Below, piece by piece: positions 32,402-44,333 of a stretch of 64,000 nt of DNA. Position 1 is the stretch's first letter. Every line of letters starts with the position of its first letter. The notes beneath the pieces are model-generated. The model was not told where the DNA came from. It was given only the letters and a program-made list of their open reading frames with translations, and ran no database searches. Source of the DNA: an uncultured Paracoccaceae bacterium (GTDB lineage Bacteria; Bacteroidota; Bacteroidia; Flavobacteriales; Flavobacteriaceae); NCBI GenBank assembly GCA_943788135.1, contig CALSPC010000006.1, positions 1 through 64,000 on the forward strand, given 5' to 3'. Position numbers and translations under genes: made by a program.

Positions 32402-32407
32402 AAAAAA

Positions 32408-33025
32408 TTACGATTTAAAAGAAAGTTCGAATGGAATTCTATTGGTTATGCTTCGTCCAAGGGTGACTTCGTCGGCATATTCTAATTCGTCTCCTACAGA
32501 AATTCCACGAGCAATGGTAGAAATCACTACTTCCATGTCTTGAATTTGTTTAAAAATATAAAAGTTGGTTGTATCGCCCTCCATTGTTGAGCTTAACGCA
32601 AAAATAAGTTCTTTTGTATGGCCAGACCTAACTTTTTCAATTAAACTATTTATTTTTAAATCGTGTGGACCAACACCATCCATTGGAGAAATTTTTCCAC
32701 CCAACACATGGTACACCCCTCTATACGAGGCCGTACTTTCGATAGCCATCACATCTCGAATGTCTTCAACTACACATATTACGTCTTGATTTCGATTGGA
32801 ATTGCTACAAATTTCACATAAATCTGAATCACTAATATTGTGACAGTTCTTACAGAAATTAATATTTTGACGCATTTGTTGCAAGGCTTCTGTTAAATGA
32901 AGTGTTTGCGACTCAGGCTGACGCATCAGATGAAGTACAAGTCGTAGTGCCGTACGTCGTCCTATTCCTGGCAGTTGCGCCACTTCATCTACGGCACTTT
33001 GTAATAATTTTGAAGAAAATTCCAT
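32408..33025 (-). CDS. recR: Recombination mediator RecR
   Basis: [16 protein letters not shown], Cys4 zinc finger [16 protein letters not shown], Toprim [12 protein letters not shown]. Confidence 0.96.
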   Translation of the reverse strand: MEFSSKLLQSAVDEVAQLPGIGRRTALRLVLHLMRQPESQTLHLTEALQQMRQNINFCKNCHNISDSDLCEICSNSNRNQDVICVVEDIRDVMAIESTASYRGVYHVLGGKISPMDGVGPHDLKINSLIEKVRSGHTKELIFALSSTMEGDTTNFYIFKQIQDMEVVISTIARGISVGDELEYADEVTLGRSITNRIPFELSFKS

Positions 33026-33097
33026 TAGACAAATTTAGATAAAATTAAACGACTTCAAGTCATGAAGTTTAACATCTCTTCACACTAAAAACAGAGC

Positions 33098-36000
33098 TTA
33101 GTTTATAATTAATTTTTTAGTGATTTCCCGATTTAATGTATTTACTTTTAGAAAATACAAGCCTTGTGGAGCCTCTAATTGAATTTCTGAGTTTTGAGAT
33201 AAATCTCTGTTTTTTTCATAAAAAACCAACTTTCCAAGTGTATCATAAATTTTTATGGTCACTTGAGTATTTAATTTCCAATTTAGCTTAAATATTCCAG
33301 TGGATGGATTTGGCGATACGATCAGCTCAGAAATTTGTAAGTCATCAACTCCTAAGGCTGATGGATTATATAAATTAACACGCCACAGTCCACGACCATA
33401 TGTTGCGACATACAACTTATTATCTGCCGTATTGATTTCTAGTTCATTGACTTTAACATTGGGCAACCCCGTATTATAAGAGGTCCAAGAGGTGTCATTC
33501 GCTCTGAGGTAATAAATCCCATAATTCATCCCGAGGTACAATATATCTTCGTTATAAGTGGTATCCCAAACCAAAGCTAAGGCACTAAAATTAGGCAAGT
33601 CTTGTTTTGTAATACTCCATGTTTGGCCACCATCGATTGAAACATAAACTTTATTTGAAGAACTTGTGGCAATGGCTAGTTTATTTGAATTTGTAGGATG
33701 TATGGCTATTGAATTAATATTGCCTGCAAACCCTGTCTGCTGTACCCAATCTCCATTGGAGCCCCCATTTGTTGTTTTATAAAGATTACTCCCAAATGCA
33801 GCATACATGGTATTACTATCGGAAGGTGCTATTTTAAGATGGTTTGCAGCGCTACCAAAATCTTGTGATATAGCAGTCCAATTATCCCCTGCATCAATGG
33901 ATTTCCATATTTTGCTGTAACCAGAATAGAGAGTCGTCGCAACATTAGGATCTTGCTCAAAAGGAGTGACCCATTGACCATCTGGATTTCCATCGTTATC
34001 AAAATCGCCATGATTTAAAGTACTTCTGCTATTTCCTTGATCGACTGATTTATATAGTCTCCCGCCTTGAGAAGTTCCATACAAAATATCAGGATTAGAA
34101 TGGTCCACAAAAGTTTCCATACCGTCGGCTCCTAACCAATCATACCAAATACCATCTGCCCTATAAACCGAGGTTCCATTATCTTGTGAGCCTCCGGAAA
34201 CAATAACTGGATCTGTTTGACTAATTCCAATTTTATAAAATTGACGTATTCCCAAACCAGCACTTAAATCGGAATAATAGCTACTACTGACATTTAGCGG
34301 GTCATTGGCTACAAAAATACCACCATCACTAGCCACATATATTTTGTCATTATGATAGATCATCATATCAATATCGGCATGGCAATAGCCTATGTTTTCA
34401 GATGAAGCATTTTGAGGTATCCATTGAGAGGTTACATTAAAATCCGTACCGCCATTTGTTGAACGCCATGATAAAATACCCGCAATGTGCACGTCATCTG
34501 CATCAGAAGGATTGACAATAATGTCCATATCTCTAGGTGCTTGCCCTCTGTCATCACTTGCATCTGATTGATAACCAAAATAATTTTTCCCGTCGTGGGC
34601 TAGTTTAGAAAAACTAGAACCATCATCTAAAGATTTATAAAACCCTCCAAATAGACCACTATTAGCTTCAAGTAGATAGACAACATCTGGGGCGTTCGCA
34701 GAAACACCTATCATTTTTGGGTTTGCACTAAAGTTTTCTACACTAGACGGCACAATAGCATCAAAATTATCTGAAAACAAGACGCCTTGTGTTGGACTTT
34801 CTACGGAAACATCATCTAATGTGACTTCACTTGCATAAAAGGAATGCCCTTCGATAGCTATATAATAGTCTGCTGTTGGATCTGGCAAATCAATTGAGAC
34901 GTCTTCCCATGCTGAAAATTCATTGGAGATAGTACTCAATAAAATCCATGTTTCAGAAAGTCCAGTTTTATAAAATATTTTAAGAGGATTAGCAGGATTA
35001 TCTGGAAATCGAAGATTTACATTTGTAAAAGAAAATTTTAATGTTGCATCTGAAATCCCACTAAGATTGATTGCAGGTGTAATTAATTTTGTAATCGAAT
35101 TAGCTGCAGAATATAGTTTTAAAATTGCTAATTTTGAGCCGCTTTTAGCAGTTACTGAACTATTGTAGTTAGATTCAGCTAGGGCCCATTTAGTAGTCTC
35201 AGACACATATTCTTGACTCCAAAAACGTGGTGTTCCTGGATAATAAGGGATTACAGTATACTGTTGAGTTTTTGTAAAACTCTGACCGCCATCTGTTGAT
35301 TTAAAAAACGAATCCCCAGAAGCATATATCGTATTGACATCTCCAGGCTTAAACTCTATATCATAACCTCTAGAAGATTCTGAGTGAATTTTGACCCAAT
35401 TGGCACCACCATCCAAAGATTGAAAAATTCCAGAATTTTGGGTTGAACAAAATAGTTGATTTGTATTTGTTGGATTGATTAAAATTTTATTAACACTGCC
35501 ATTTCCTGTATCCGCTAATTCGTTCCAAGTCGCTCCAGCATCTGTGGATATAAAGATAACACCACTAGTACTTCCCCAATAATAGATGTCAGAATTCGTA
35601 GGGTGTATGGTTAAAGCATACACACCAATATTCGAAAGATTATCTGTCAGTACAGACCAGCTAGCACTGCCATCAGTGGTTTTCCAAACCCCACCTCCTG
35701 GAGATCCAACAATAATATGATCGTCATTAGAGGGATCTATTGCAATACTAGTAATCCGTCCAACACCTGGATTCCATCCTGAAGTTTGATTCCAGGTTGA
35801 AGGTCCTAATTGCTCCCAATTGGCAACACTACGCATTCGTCCTAATGGCGACGCATTATTTTGGTAAGAATTGTACCGTTCAATTTCATTATAGTAAAAT
35901 GAAGGCGACTTTAATAGTCCACGCTCATCTTGCATACGAAGCGCATCATACTCCCAACGTTTATAACTTTTATAACCAGTACCTCTACCTTTATCTCTGT

Positions 36001-36139
36001 TTAAAAAGTAAGCATCAGCACTAGTCTGTATTTCCTGAACTGTATATTGCCCAGAATTGATCATCTCTTGATACTCTTGAGCTTCAATAGAAAAAAAACT
36101 AATTGCAAAAACGCCTAAAATGATCACAAATTTTTTCAT
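33098..36139 (-). CDS. Large secreted protein with VPS10/sialidase-like (BNR/Asp-box) repeats and T9SS type A sorting domain; start set at 36139
   Basis: Many STDGG/SxDGGxxW repeats; C-term ELIVSPNPSTGIFKLNWKLN...GLYFLKVNTLNREITKKLIIN; signal peptide MKKFVIILGVFAISFFSIEAQ. Confidence 0.92.
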   Translation of the reverse strand: MKKFVIILGVFAISFFSIEAQEYQEMINSGQYTVQEIQTSADAYFLNRDKGRGTGYKSYKRWEYDALRMQDERGLLKSPSFYYNEIERYNSYQNNASPLGRMRSVANWEQLGPSTWNQTSGWNPGVGRITSIAIDPSNDDHIIVGSPGGGVWKTTDGSASWSVLTDNLSNIGVYALTIHPTNSDIYYWGSTSGVIFISTDAGATWNELADTGNGSVNKILINPTNTNQLFCSTQNSGIFQSLDGGANWVKIHSESSRGYDIEFKPGDVNTIYASGDSFFKSTDGGQSFTKTQQYTVIPYYPGTPRFWSQEYVSETTKWALAESNYNSSVTAKSGSKLAILKLYSAANSITKLITPAINLSGISDATLKFSFTNVNLRFPDNPANPLKIFYKTGLSETWILLSTISNEFSAWEDVSIDLPDPTADYYIAIEGHSFYASEVTLDDVSVESPTQGVLFSDNFDAIVPSSVENFSANPKMIGVSANAPDVVYLLEANSGLFGGFYKSLDDGSSFSKLAHDGKNYFGYQSDASDDRGQAPRDMDIIVNPSDADDVHIAGILSWRSTNGGTDFNVTSQWIPQNASSENIGYCHADIDMMIYHNDKIYVASDGGIFVANDPLNVSSSYYSDLSAGLGIRQFYKIGISQTDPVIVSGGSQDNGTSVYRADGIWYDWLGADGMETFVDHSNPDILYGTSQGGRLYKSVDQGNSRSTLNHGDFDNDGNPDGQWVTPFEQDPNVATTLYSGYSKIWKSIDAGDNWTAISQDFGSAANHLKIAPSDSNTMYAAFGSNLYKTTNGGSNGDWVQQTGFAGNINSIAIHPTNSNKLAIATSSSNKVYVSIDGGQTWSITKQDLPNFSALALVWDTTYNEDILYLGMNYGIYYLRANDTSWTSYNTGLPNVKVNELEINTADNKLYVATYGRGLWRVNLYNPSALGVDDLQISELIVSPNPSTGIFKLNWKLNTQVTIKIYDTLGKLVFYEKNRDLSQNSEIQLEAPQGLYFLKVNTLNREITKKLIIN

Positions 36140-36192
36140 AATAGTAGTATAATTGGTTAATATTGTAAAGATAATAAATACTATTTTAACGC

Positions 36193-37650
36193 ATGAGCTC
36201 CTTTTTAATATTAACACTCCTTATCAGTTATTTTTTAGTTTTGATCCTGATCTCTTACATCACAGGAAAAAACGACTCCAATGTGGACTTTTTTAAAGCC
36301 GGTAAACAATCGCCTTGGTATCTGGTTGCTTTTGGAATGATTGGTGCGTCGTTATCTGGAGTTACCTTTATTTCGGTTCCGGGTTGGGTCGAGGCCTCTC
36401 AGTTTAGTTATTTTCAAGTCGTTTTGGGCTATATGGTGGGCTATGTGGTAGTCGCTTATGTCTTGCTCCCTGTGTATTATAAATTAAATCTAACTTCCAT
36501 TTACGAATATCTACTTCAGCGGTTTGGAGTTGTAAGTCACAAAACGGGCGCCTTTTTCTTTTTTATATCAAGAGTTTTAGGTGCGGCTTTCCGTTTATAT
36601 CTAGTGGCTATTGTGTTACAACAGTTTGTATTTAGCGACTGGAATGTACCTTTCGAAATAACTGTGATTATTTCTATTCTTTTAATTTGGATATACACCT
36701 TTAGAGGCGGCATTAAAACCATTGTTTGGACCGATACGCTTCAAACCTTATTCATGATTACGGCAGTGGTTTTATCCATCTATTTTATTACTGATAATTT
36801 GGGCTGGAGTTTCAAAGGGTTTTTGGCTTCTGATGAATTAAAATCTTATAACACTATTTTTAATACCGCTAATATCTTAGAGAAAAACTACTTTCTGAAA
36901 TCCTTTTTTGGAGGGCTATTTATTACTATTTGTATGACGGGACTGGATCAGGATATGATGCAAAAAAATCTAACATGTAGGTCGCTTAAAGACGCTCAAA
37001 AAAACATGCTTTCTTTTAGTGTTGTACTCACTTTTGTGACCTTTCTGTTTATGCTTCTCGGAGCACTTTTATTTATTTATGCCAAGAAAAACAATATCGC
37101 GATTCCGCTACTAGACGGCAAACCTAAAACCGATTTATTATTTCCAGAAATCGCTTTGAATAGCGGTTTGGGGATCACCCTAGGAATTACGTTTATTTTG
37201 GGATTAATTGCCGCTGCATACAGCAGTGCCGATAGCGCTTTAACCTCTTTAACAACCTCATTTTGTGTGGATATTTTAGATCTAAAAGATAAATCGGAAG
37301 ACGAGCAAAAATCAATTCGTAAAAAAACACATATTGGCATGAGTATACTTTTGGTGGTGGTCATCATTGCCTTTAAATACATTTTAAATTCTAATGTGAT
37401 TAATAGTTTATTAACCGTTGCAGGCTACACTTATGGACCGCTTTTAGGCTTATATGCCTTTGGAATATTCACCAACTATAAGATCAAAGACCGCTATGTT
37501 TGGTTGGTGGCGTTAGCTTCAGTGAGTATCGTGTTTTTTCTAGGTTCAATACCTCCAAGCTATATAGGAGGCTATGTCATTGGCTATGAACTTCTCCCTT
37601 TAAATGGGCTCTTGACTTTTTTAGGATTAATACTGATTCGTCGAAAGTAA
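36193..37650 (+). CDS. Sodium:solute symporter (SSS family)
   Basis: [34 protein letters not shown]; ~13 TM segments; [23 protein letters not shown]. Confidence 0.92.
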   Translation: MSSFLILTLLISYFLVLILISYITGKNDSNVDFFKAGKQSPWYLVAFGMIGASLSGVTFISVPGWVEASQFSYFQVVLGYMVGYVVVAYVLLPVYYKLNLTSIYEYLLQRFGVVSHKTGAFFFFISRVLGAAFRLYLVAIVLQQFVFSDWNVPFEITVIISILLIWIYTFRGGIKTIVWTDTLQTLFMITAVVLSIYFITDNLGWSFKGFLASDELKSYNTIFNTANILEKNYFLKSFFGGLFITICMTGLDQDMMQKNLTCRSLKDAQKNMLSFSVVLTFVTFLFMLLGALLFIYAKKNNIAIPLLDGKPKTDLLFPEIALNSGLGITLGITFILGLIAAAYSSADSALTSLTTSFCVDILDLKDKSEDEQKSIRKKTHIGMSILLVVVIIAFKYILNSNVINSLLTVAGYTYGPLLGLYAFGIFTNYKIKDRYVWLVALASVSIVFFLGSIPPSYIGGYVIGYELLPLNGLLTFLGLILIRRK

Positions 37651-37992
37651 TACCAAGGTGCACGCAACTTCAAAATTAATAGAGGCTGACTCTAAACGTT
37701 TATAAAACTCAGGGTTTTCAGTTCCGGGATTAAAGATTACACGGGCTGGGTTTAATCCTATAATATACTCATAATACGCTTGTTGGCGTTTTGGATTTAA
37801 GTACAAGGTAACAGTATGAATAGCGTTATAAGGCTGTAATTCGGTATCGATTTTTATACCACAAATTTCTCCTGCTCTTAAACCAAACGCTTTAACTTCT
37901 AAGCTATGAGCACATAAGCGGTGTATGGCTATATTGGAATAACGTTCAGGATTCAAAGAGGCTCCGAGAACTAGTGTTTTTTTAGATGACAT
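37627..37992 (-). CDS. CoA-binding domain protein (YccU-like)
   Basis: [23 protein letters not shown]; overlaps the end of the symporter ORF tail-to-tail by about 24 nt. Confidence 0.88.
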   Translation of the reverse strand: MSSKKTLVLGASLNPERYSNIAIHRLCAHSLEVKAFGLRAGEICGIKIDTELQPYNAIHTVTLYLNPKRQQAYYEYIIGLNPARVIFNPGTENPEFYKRLESASINFEVACTLVLLSTNQY

Positions 37993-38074
37993 AGATTATT
38001 TTGAATTAAATCGTAACAAAAATAGTGTACAGTCGTCTAATCTACAAAAGCATACTAATTATATCCCCAAATAA

Positions 38075-40541
38075 ATGAAAAACATTATAACTTTACTCGC
38101 TTTACTTTTGTTTTCAGGCCAAGCCCTTTCAGCAAAAAACTCTACAGTAGAAGGAAGTATTAGCGGTCGAGTAGTTGACTCTAAAACCTCCGAACCCCTA
38201 CCTTATGTAAATATCATTATCACATCTGTTTCAGGAGAACTAATTACGGGAACCATCACAAACGATGACGGTATTTTTGAAATCTCAAATATCAAAGACG
38301 CTACATTTACAGTCTCCGTACAATTTATTGGGTATAAGACCATAAACAAAGAGTTGGTCATAAATCACAGACACTAATAAACTAGATTTAGGAACGCTTT
38401 TTTTGGAAGAAGATAACACGGCATTAGATGAAGTTACAGTAATTGCAGAAACCTCAAGCATTCAACAAAAAGTCGATCGCAAGGTAATCACTATTGGAAA
38501 AGATTTAGCCGCTAGTGGAACAGCGTCTCAACTCATGGTCGGTATTCCCTCTGTAAGTGTGGACACACAAACAGGAGATATTAGTTTAAGAGGAAATACA
38601 AATGTTCGGGTCATGGTCGATGGAAAACTGTCAAACATCCCAACAGCGCAGCTTTTAAAACAAATTCCATCTACTGCTATTAAATCTATAGAACTTATTA
38701 CCAACCCATCCGCAAAATACAATCCTGAAGGCTTGAGTGGTTTGATAAATATTATTTTACATAAAAATACAATGTTGGGATTCAATGGGAATTTAAGCAT
38801 GGGACTAGCGCATGAAAGAACCCCTAAATTTAATAGTGCCCTGATTACTAATTACCGCAACGGAAAGCTTAATGTGTTTGCTAATTACAGTAATAACATC
38901 TCTAAAAATAAAAATAACGGAATTATTGAAAGGCCTGAAAATAACTCAAAACAATTGTTCAAATTCAATGACAACTCCAAAAATAATTTGGTCAAATTTG
39001 GATTGGATTATTATATTAACGACAAAAATACGCTCTCGGTTTTCACCAGTTTAAATACCTCAAATTCTAAAACAAACGGAGAGTCTAATGCGATTTATGC
39101 CAATGACAACTCCCTTAACCAAACCCAGTTATGGTTTGATGACGGCGAAGATTTTACAGCCCAATATAACTTTGATTATAAAATTGACTTTAACGATGAA
39201 GGTCATAATCTTGAACTTGAAATAGACCACAACATTTATGAACGAACTAGCGATGTTGATTTTTTATTTACTGAAGGTGAAAGCACTGACTATATTGATT
39301 TTAACGACGTTGACCGTAAACGAACCACAATAAACCTAGATTATGCGAATGCTTTTGATGAAAAAACTAAGCTTGAAGCTGGTTTTCAATCCAACTTATT
39401 CAGTTCATTAATTGGTTACTCCTCTACGGGTGAGACCTATGTCCTATCGGGTGATTTAGAACCAACTCCTGCAACAGATTTTGAATACACTCGAAATATT
39501 CATGCACTATATGGCAGTTATAACAAAAAAATTAATGAAAAATGGTCTTATCAAGTCGGCTTACGTCTAGAAAATGTTGAAGTAACTGCCTTAGCTGTAC
39601 AAACAAGTCCGATCGAAACTTTAAATACAGAGGTTCCGTTTTCAAATGATTATTTTGAATTCTACCCCACCGCATTTGTTTCCTATGCACATTCTGAAAA
39701 AAACTCCTTTCAACTCAATTACAGCAGACGCATTGATCGCCCTGGAATAGGACAAGTGAACCCTATAAAAGAATGGAGTACGCCTTTGGTATCCTCTTTT
39801 GGAAACATTAATTTACAACCCCAGTTTACCAATTCTGTGGAGTTTAACTACACCCGTAATCTAAAAGGTGGTAGTGTGACTTTTGGAACTTTTTTCCGAC
39901 AAATTTCCAATGAAATTAACAGAGCACTGTTTGTCGATCGCTCGGATGTAAACTCGGGACGCTTAATTTTAACCCATGATAATTTTGACGACTCCACAGC
40001 CTATGGTGTCGAACTTTCAAGCAGCTTAAAACCTGCAAAATGGTGGAGTTTAAACGGTAGTTTTGACCTCTACTCAAGAACACTAAAAGGAATTGCAGAA
40101 CGTCTAGGGGCTCCTATTGAGACCGCTACTATTGAGGATATTATTACCGAAACAAGAACAGTTGATAATATTGCTTGGAGTTTTAGGCTTTACAACAGCT
40201 TAAAAGTGAATAAAAAAATAAGCCTAACCGCCTTTGGATTTTACCGAGGACGAAATGCAAATTTACAATTTAACATCGAGCCGATGTATTTTGTCAATAT
40301 TGGGTCACGTGTAAGTTTTGATAAAGGCAAAGGAAGTTTCAGTCTTAATTATAATGACATCTTTAATACGATGAAATTTGCTTTTGACGGCACAAGTCCA
40401 TATGTCCAAGAAGGCGAATTTAATTGGGAGAGTAACACCATTTACCTAGGGCTTACCTATAGATTTGGAAACAGCAAATACAGTGCGAAATCTCGAAAAA
40501 ATAGAGCTAACGATGAAAAATCTGGTGGTGGATTTTTATAA
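38075..40541 (+). pseudogene. Outer-membrane beta-barrel/TonB-dependent receptor-like protein with carboxypeptidase-like regulatory N-domain, split by one frameshift near 38366
   Basis: N-part GSISGRVVDSKTSEPLPYVNIIITSVSGELITGTITNDDGIFEISNI; continues in next frame TDTNKLDLGTLFLEEDNTALDEVTVIAETSSIQQKVDRKVITIGKDL... Confidence 0.85.
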
Positions 40542-40548
40542 TTTTAAA

Positions 40549-41559
40549 TTACCATCTAATAATCACACTACCCCAAGTAAACCCACTTCCAAAGGCCGCT
40601 AAAACAACCGTATCACCAGCATTGATCTTGCCTTGTTCATGCGCTTCAGACAAGGCTATTGGAATAGAAGCTGCCGTTGTATTGCCGTAGTTTTGAATGT
40701 TATTATACACCTGATCGTCCGACAATCCGAAACGCTTTTGAATGAATTGAGAGATGCGCAAATTGGCTTGATGTGGGATGAGCATATCAATATCTGAAAC
40801 GTCCAAGCTATTTTTTTGTAAGCCTTCGCTTATCACCTCACTGAAACGTTTAACAGCATGTTTAAACACAAATTGTCCATTCATATACGGTCGGTAACTA
40901 AAGTCTTCAGGATCATTATCTTTGATAATATCGGTTACCCAACGCGTTCCCATGCCCGGTGCTTCGGTTGCTAACTCAAGCGCATGTTTGCCTTCAGAAT
41001 GTATATGTGTAGACAAAATCCCTTTTGTTAAGTCTTCTTCTCGTGTCAATACCGCAGCACCAGCACCATCTCCAAAAATAACTGAAATGCTTCGACCACG
41101 CGTCGATTTATCAATCCCATGCGATTGCAATTCACTTCCAATTACAAGAACATTTTTATACATTCCTGTTTTGATAAATTGATCGGCTACTGAAATCGAA
41201 TACACAAATCCTGAGCACTGCGCTCTAATATCTAAAGCTGCAACAGTATCAATTTCTAACGCTTCTTGAATTTGCACGCCAGGCCCAGGGAAGTAATAAT
41301 CTGGACTTAAGGTTGCAAATACTATCAAATCAATTGCTTCTTTTTCGATTCCAGAGTTGGAAATCGCCTTTTTGGCGGCTTCCAAGCCCATTGTAAACGT
41401 AGATTGTCCATCGCCTGGCTTTGCCCAACGGCGTTCTTTGATTCCCGTACGTTCTTGAATCCATTCATCTGTGGTATCCATGATTTTAGACAAATCGTCA
41501 TTAGTGACAATGTTTTCTGGCACATAATGGCCTAAACCAATAATTTTTGAATTGTACAT
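40549..41559 (-). CDS. fabH: 3-oxoacyl-ACP synthase III
   Basis: TTDEWIQERTGIKERRWA, ALDIRAQCSGFVYSISVAD, GNTTAASIPIALSEA, AFGSGFTWGS. Confidence 0.93.
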   Translation of the reverse strand: MYNSKIIGLGHYVPENIVTNDDLSKIMDTTDEWIQERTGIKERRWAKPGDGQSTFTMGLEAAKKAISNSGIEKEAIDLIVFATLSPDYYFPGPGVQIQEALEIDTVAALDIRAQCSGFVYSISVADQFIKTGMYKNVLVIGSELQSHGIDKSTRGRSISVIFGDGAGAAVLTREEDLTKGILSTHIHSEGKHALELATEAPGMGTRWVTDIIKDNDPEDFSYRPYMNGQFVFKHAVKRFSEVISEGLQKNSLDVSDIDMLIPHQANLRISQFIQKRFGLSDDQVYNNIQNYGNTTAASIPIALSEAHEQGKINAGDTVVLAAFGSGFTWGSVIIRW

Positions 41560-41678
41560 GCTTTAAGTTTGTGTGAAAGTGAGACAAATATAAACTAAAA
41601 TGTCAGTTTGTCACGTTTTCATATTTGGTATTTTTTTTGACTATAATGATCAAATATAACTTAAAAACAACTATAATT

Positions 41679-43592
41679 ATGTCAAAAGGAACGATTAATG
41701 TATCGGTAGATAATATTTTTCCACTGATTAAAAAATTCCTCTATAGCGATCACGAAATATTTTTACGTGAATTGGTGAGTAATGCAACAGATGCAACCTT
41801 AAAACTAAAACACCTTACTAATATTGGTGAAGTTAGTGTTGAATATGGAACACCAAAAATCGAAATTAAAATAGATAAAGAAGGAAAAAAACTTCATATC
41901 ATCGATCAAGGTTTAGGGATGACTGCGGAAGAAGTTCAAAAATATATTAATGAAGTTGCGTTTTCTGGAGCAGAAGAATTTTTGGATAAATACAAAGACA
42001 AAGTTGATGATGCTGGAATTATAGGTCATTTTGGTTTAGGGTTCTACTCGGCATTTATGGTCGCTGAAAAAGTAGAAATTATTACCAAATCTTTCAAGGA
42101 CGCCCCTGCTGCACATTGGACTTGTGATGGCAGTCCAGAATACACATTAGAGGCCGCAGACAAAACAGAACGAGGAACAGAAATTATCTTACATATTGCT
42201 GAAGACTCGACAGAATTTCTTGAAGACAGTCGAATTACAGCGCTTCTAAATAAATACAATAAGTTTATGCCGATTCCAATTAAATTTGGAACTAAAGAAA
42301 TCAATGATGAAACGCATGAACCAAAAACAACGACTGACAAAGACGGTAAAGAAACAACAGAACCGCAACGAAAAGTTACGGTTGATAATATCATTAATAA
42401 CCCAACACCCGCTTGGACTAAGCAACCGTCAGAATTAGAAGATACCGATTATAAAGACTTTTACAGGGAATTGTATCCAACCCAGTTTGAAGAGCCTTTG
42501 TTTAACATTCATTTGAATGTTGATTATCCGTTCAATTTGACAGGTATATTATATTTCCCAAAAATGGGGAACGATATGAATATCCAAAAAGACAAAATTC
42601 AACTGTATCAAAACCAAGTATTTGTAACTGATAATGTAGAAGGTATTGTTCCAGAGTTTTTAACCATGCTTCGTGGTGTGATTGATTCTCCAGATATCCC
42701 ATTAAACGTTTCACGTTCTTACCTTCAAGCGGATGGTGCGGTTAAAAAAATATCTTCATACATCACCAAAAAAGTGGCTGATAAAATGAAATCGCTATTC
42801 AATACTAATAGAGCAGATTTTGAAGCCAAATGGAATGATATTAAAATTGTGATCGAATACGGAATGCTTTCCGAAGATAAATTCTTTGAAAAATCAGATG
42901 CTTTTGCATTGTATCCATCTGTCGATGGCACTTATTATACCTATGAAGAGTTGTATAATAAAATCAAAGCGAATCAAACCGATAAGGATGATAAATTAGT
43001 CATTTTATATGCGTCTAATAAAGATGAACAACACAGTTATATTGAAGCTGCAAAAACAAAAGGCTATGAAGTACTGTTATTAGACTCTCCTATTGTATCT
43101 CACTTGATTCAAAAACTAGAAAGTGAAAAAGAAAATACGTCATTTGTACGAGTAGATTCTGATCATGTTGATAATTTAATCAAAAAAGACGACACCACTG
43201 TTTCGAAGCTTAGTGAAGACGAAAAAACAACTCTTGAAACAATTTTGAAAACAGTTGTTCCTTCTGAAAAATTCACCGTTCAGCTAGAAACTATGGACAG
43301 TAACGCTGCCCCATTTATGATTACACAACCGGAGTTTATGCGTCGAATGAAAGAAATGCAGCAAACCGGCGGTGGAGGCGGTATGTTTGGAATGGGCAAT
43401 ATGCCAGAAATGTACAACCTTGTTGTGAACACCAATGCTGATTTGGTTAGTGAAATTTTAAACACCAAAACAAAGAAAAAACAAGAGCGCTTAATTTCTC
43501 AAAGCTTAGATTTAGCACAATTGTCTCAAGGGCTTCTTAAAGGAGAAGCATTGACCAATTTCATTAATCGAAGTTATGAAATGATCAAATAA
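41679..43592 (+). CDS. htpG: Molecular chaperone HtpG (Hsp90); start set at 41679
   Basis: HEIFLRELVSNATDATLKLKHL, DQGLGMTAEEVQKYINEVAFSGAEEF, HFGLGFYSAFMVAEKV. Confidence 0.96.
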   Translation: MSKGTINVSVDNIFPLIKKFLYSDHEIFLRELVSNATDATLKLKHLTNIGEVSVEYGTPKIEIKIDKEGKKLHIIDQGLGMTAEEVQKYINEVAFSGAEEFLDKYKDKVDDAGIIGHFGLGFYSAFMVAEKVEIITKSFKDAPAAHWTCDGSPEYTLEAADKTERGTEIILHIAEDSTEFLEDSRITALLNKYNKFMPIPIKFGTKEINDETHEPKTTTDKDGKETTEPQRKVTVDNIINNPTPAWTKQPSELEDTDYKDFYRELYPTQFEEPLFNIHLNVDYPFNLTGILYFPKMGNDMNIQKDKIQLYQNQVFVTDNVEGIVPEFLTMLRGVIDSPDIPLNVSRSYLQADGAVKKISSYITKKVADKMKSLFNTNRADFEAKWNDIKIVIEYGMLSEDKFFEKSDAFALYPSVDGTYYTYEELYNKIKANQTDKDDKLVILYASNKDEQHSYIEAAKTKGYEVLLLDSPIVSHLIQKLESEKENTSFVRVDSDHVDNLIKKDDTTVSKLSEDEKTTLETILKTVVPSEKFTVQLETMDSNAAPFMITQPEFMRRMKEMQQTGGGGGMFGMGNMPEMYNLVVNTNADLVSEILNTKTKKKQERLISQSLDLAQLSQGLLKGEALTNFINRSYEMIK

Positions 43593-43610
43593 ATTGTTCT
43601 TAGTAGCTAC

Positions 43611-43639
43611 AAAAAGCTGTCCATTTGGGCAGCTTTTTT
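43611..43639 (+). terminator. Rho-independent terminator after htpG
   Basis: AAAAAGCTGTCC-ATTT-GGGCAGCTTTTTT. Confidence 0.85.
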
Positions 43640-43723
43640 GGTTTAGGTTAAACAGTTCTATAAAAAATAATTAAAATAACGCTCAAGTCAAAACTTTGAT
43701 TATTTTTATAGCAAACTTTACGC

Positions 43724-44329
43724 ATGGCTTTGTTTGGTTCATCCGAAACTATAAATCTTCAACTTCAAGATGCAGAAATTGACTACATCCCTCAGTTTAT
43801 AAACGAGGAGGAGGCTGTGCTTCTTTTCAAGGAATTAATGCTTAATACGCCTTGGCAAGAAGATGATATTCGAGTGTATGGAAAACTCTATAAGCAACCA
43901 CGGTTAACCGCTTTTTTTGCAAACAACCAAAAATCCTATGGCTACGCGAACATTACAATGACGCCGCACCACTTCACCCCTGTTTTAAAAACTTTAAAAC
44001 ATAAAATTGAAGCGGCTACAAATACCGCCTTTACATCTTGTTTACTAAACTTATATAGAGACGGTCAAGACAGTAATGGATGGCATGCCGATGACGAAAA
44101 AGAGCTGGGAATAAACCCCGTAATCGCTTCTTTAAGCTTAGGAGCTGAACGCGTATTTCACTTGAAACATAAAACCAATAAGGCCTTAAAACACAAACTC
44201 GTTTTACAAAACGGAAGTTTACTAATTATGAAAGGTAGCACGCAACACCACTGGCTTCACCAAATTCCAAAAACAAAAAAACCAATTGGAAAACGAATAA
44301 ACTTAACTTTTAGATTTCTAAATCCATAA
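43724..44329 (+). CDS. alkB: AlkB-like 2OG-Fe(II) dioxygenase
   Basis: LLNLYRDGQDSNGWHADDEKELGINPVIASLSLGAERVFHLKHK, STQHHWLHQIPKTKKPIGKRINLTFR. Confidence 0.93.
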   Translation: MALFGSSETINLQLQDAEIDYIPQFINEEEAVLLFKELMLNTPWQEDDIRVYGKLYKQPRLTAFFANNQKSYGYANITMTPHHFTPVLKTLKHKIEAATNTAFTSCLLNLYRDGQDSNGWHADDEKELGINPVIASLSLGAERVFHLKHKTNKALKHKLVLQNGSLLIMKGSTQHHWLHQIPKTKKPIGKRINLTFRFLNP

Positions 44330-44333
44330 GACT

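Noticed and set aside
36140-36217. Extended N-terminus of the T9SS protein (ORF-track start 36217)
   Set aside because: A proper signal peptide starts at 36139; the longer version would overlap the divergent symporter start.
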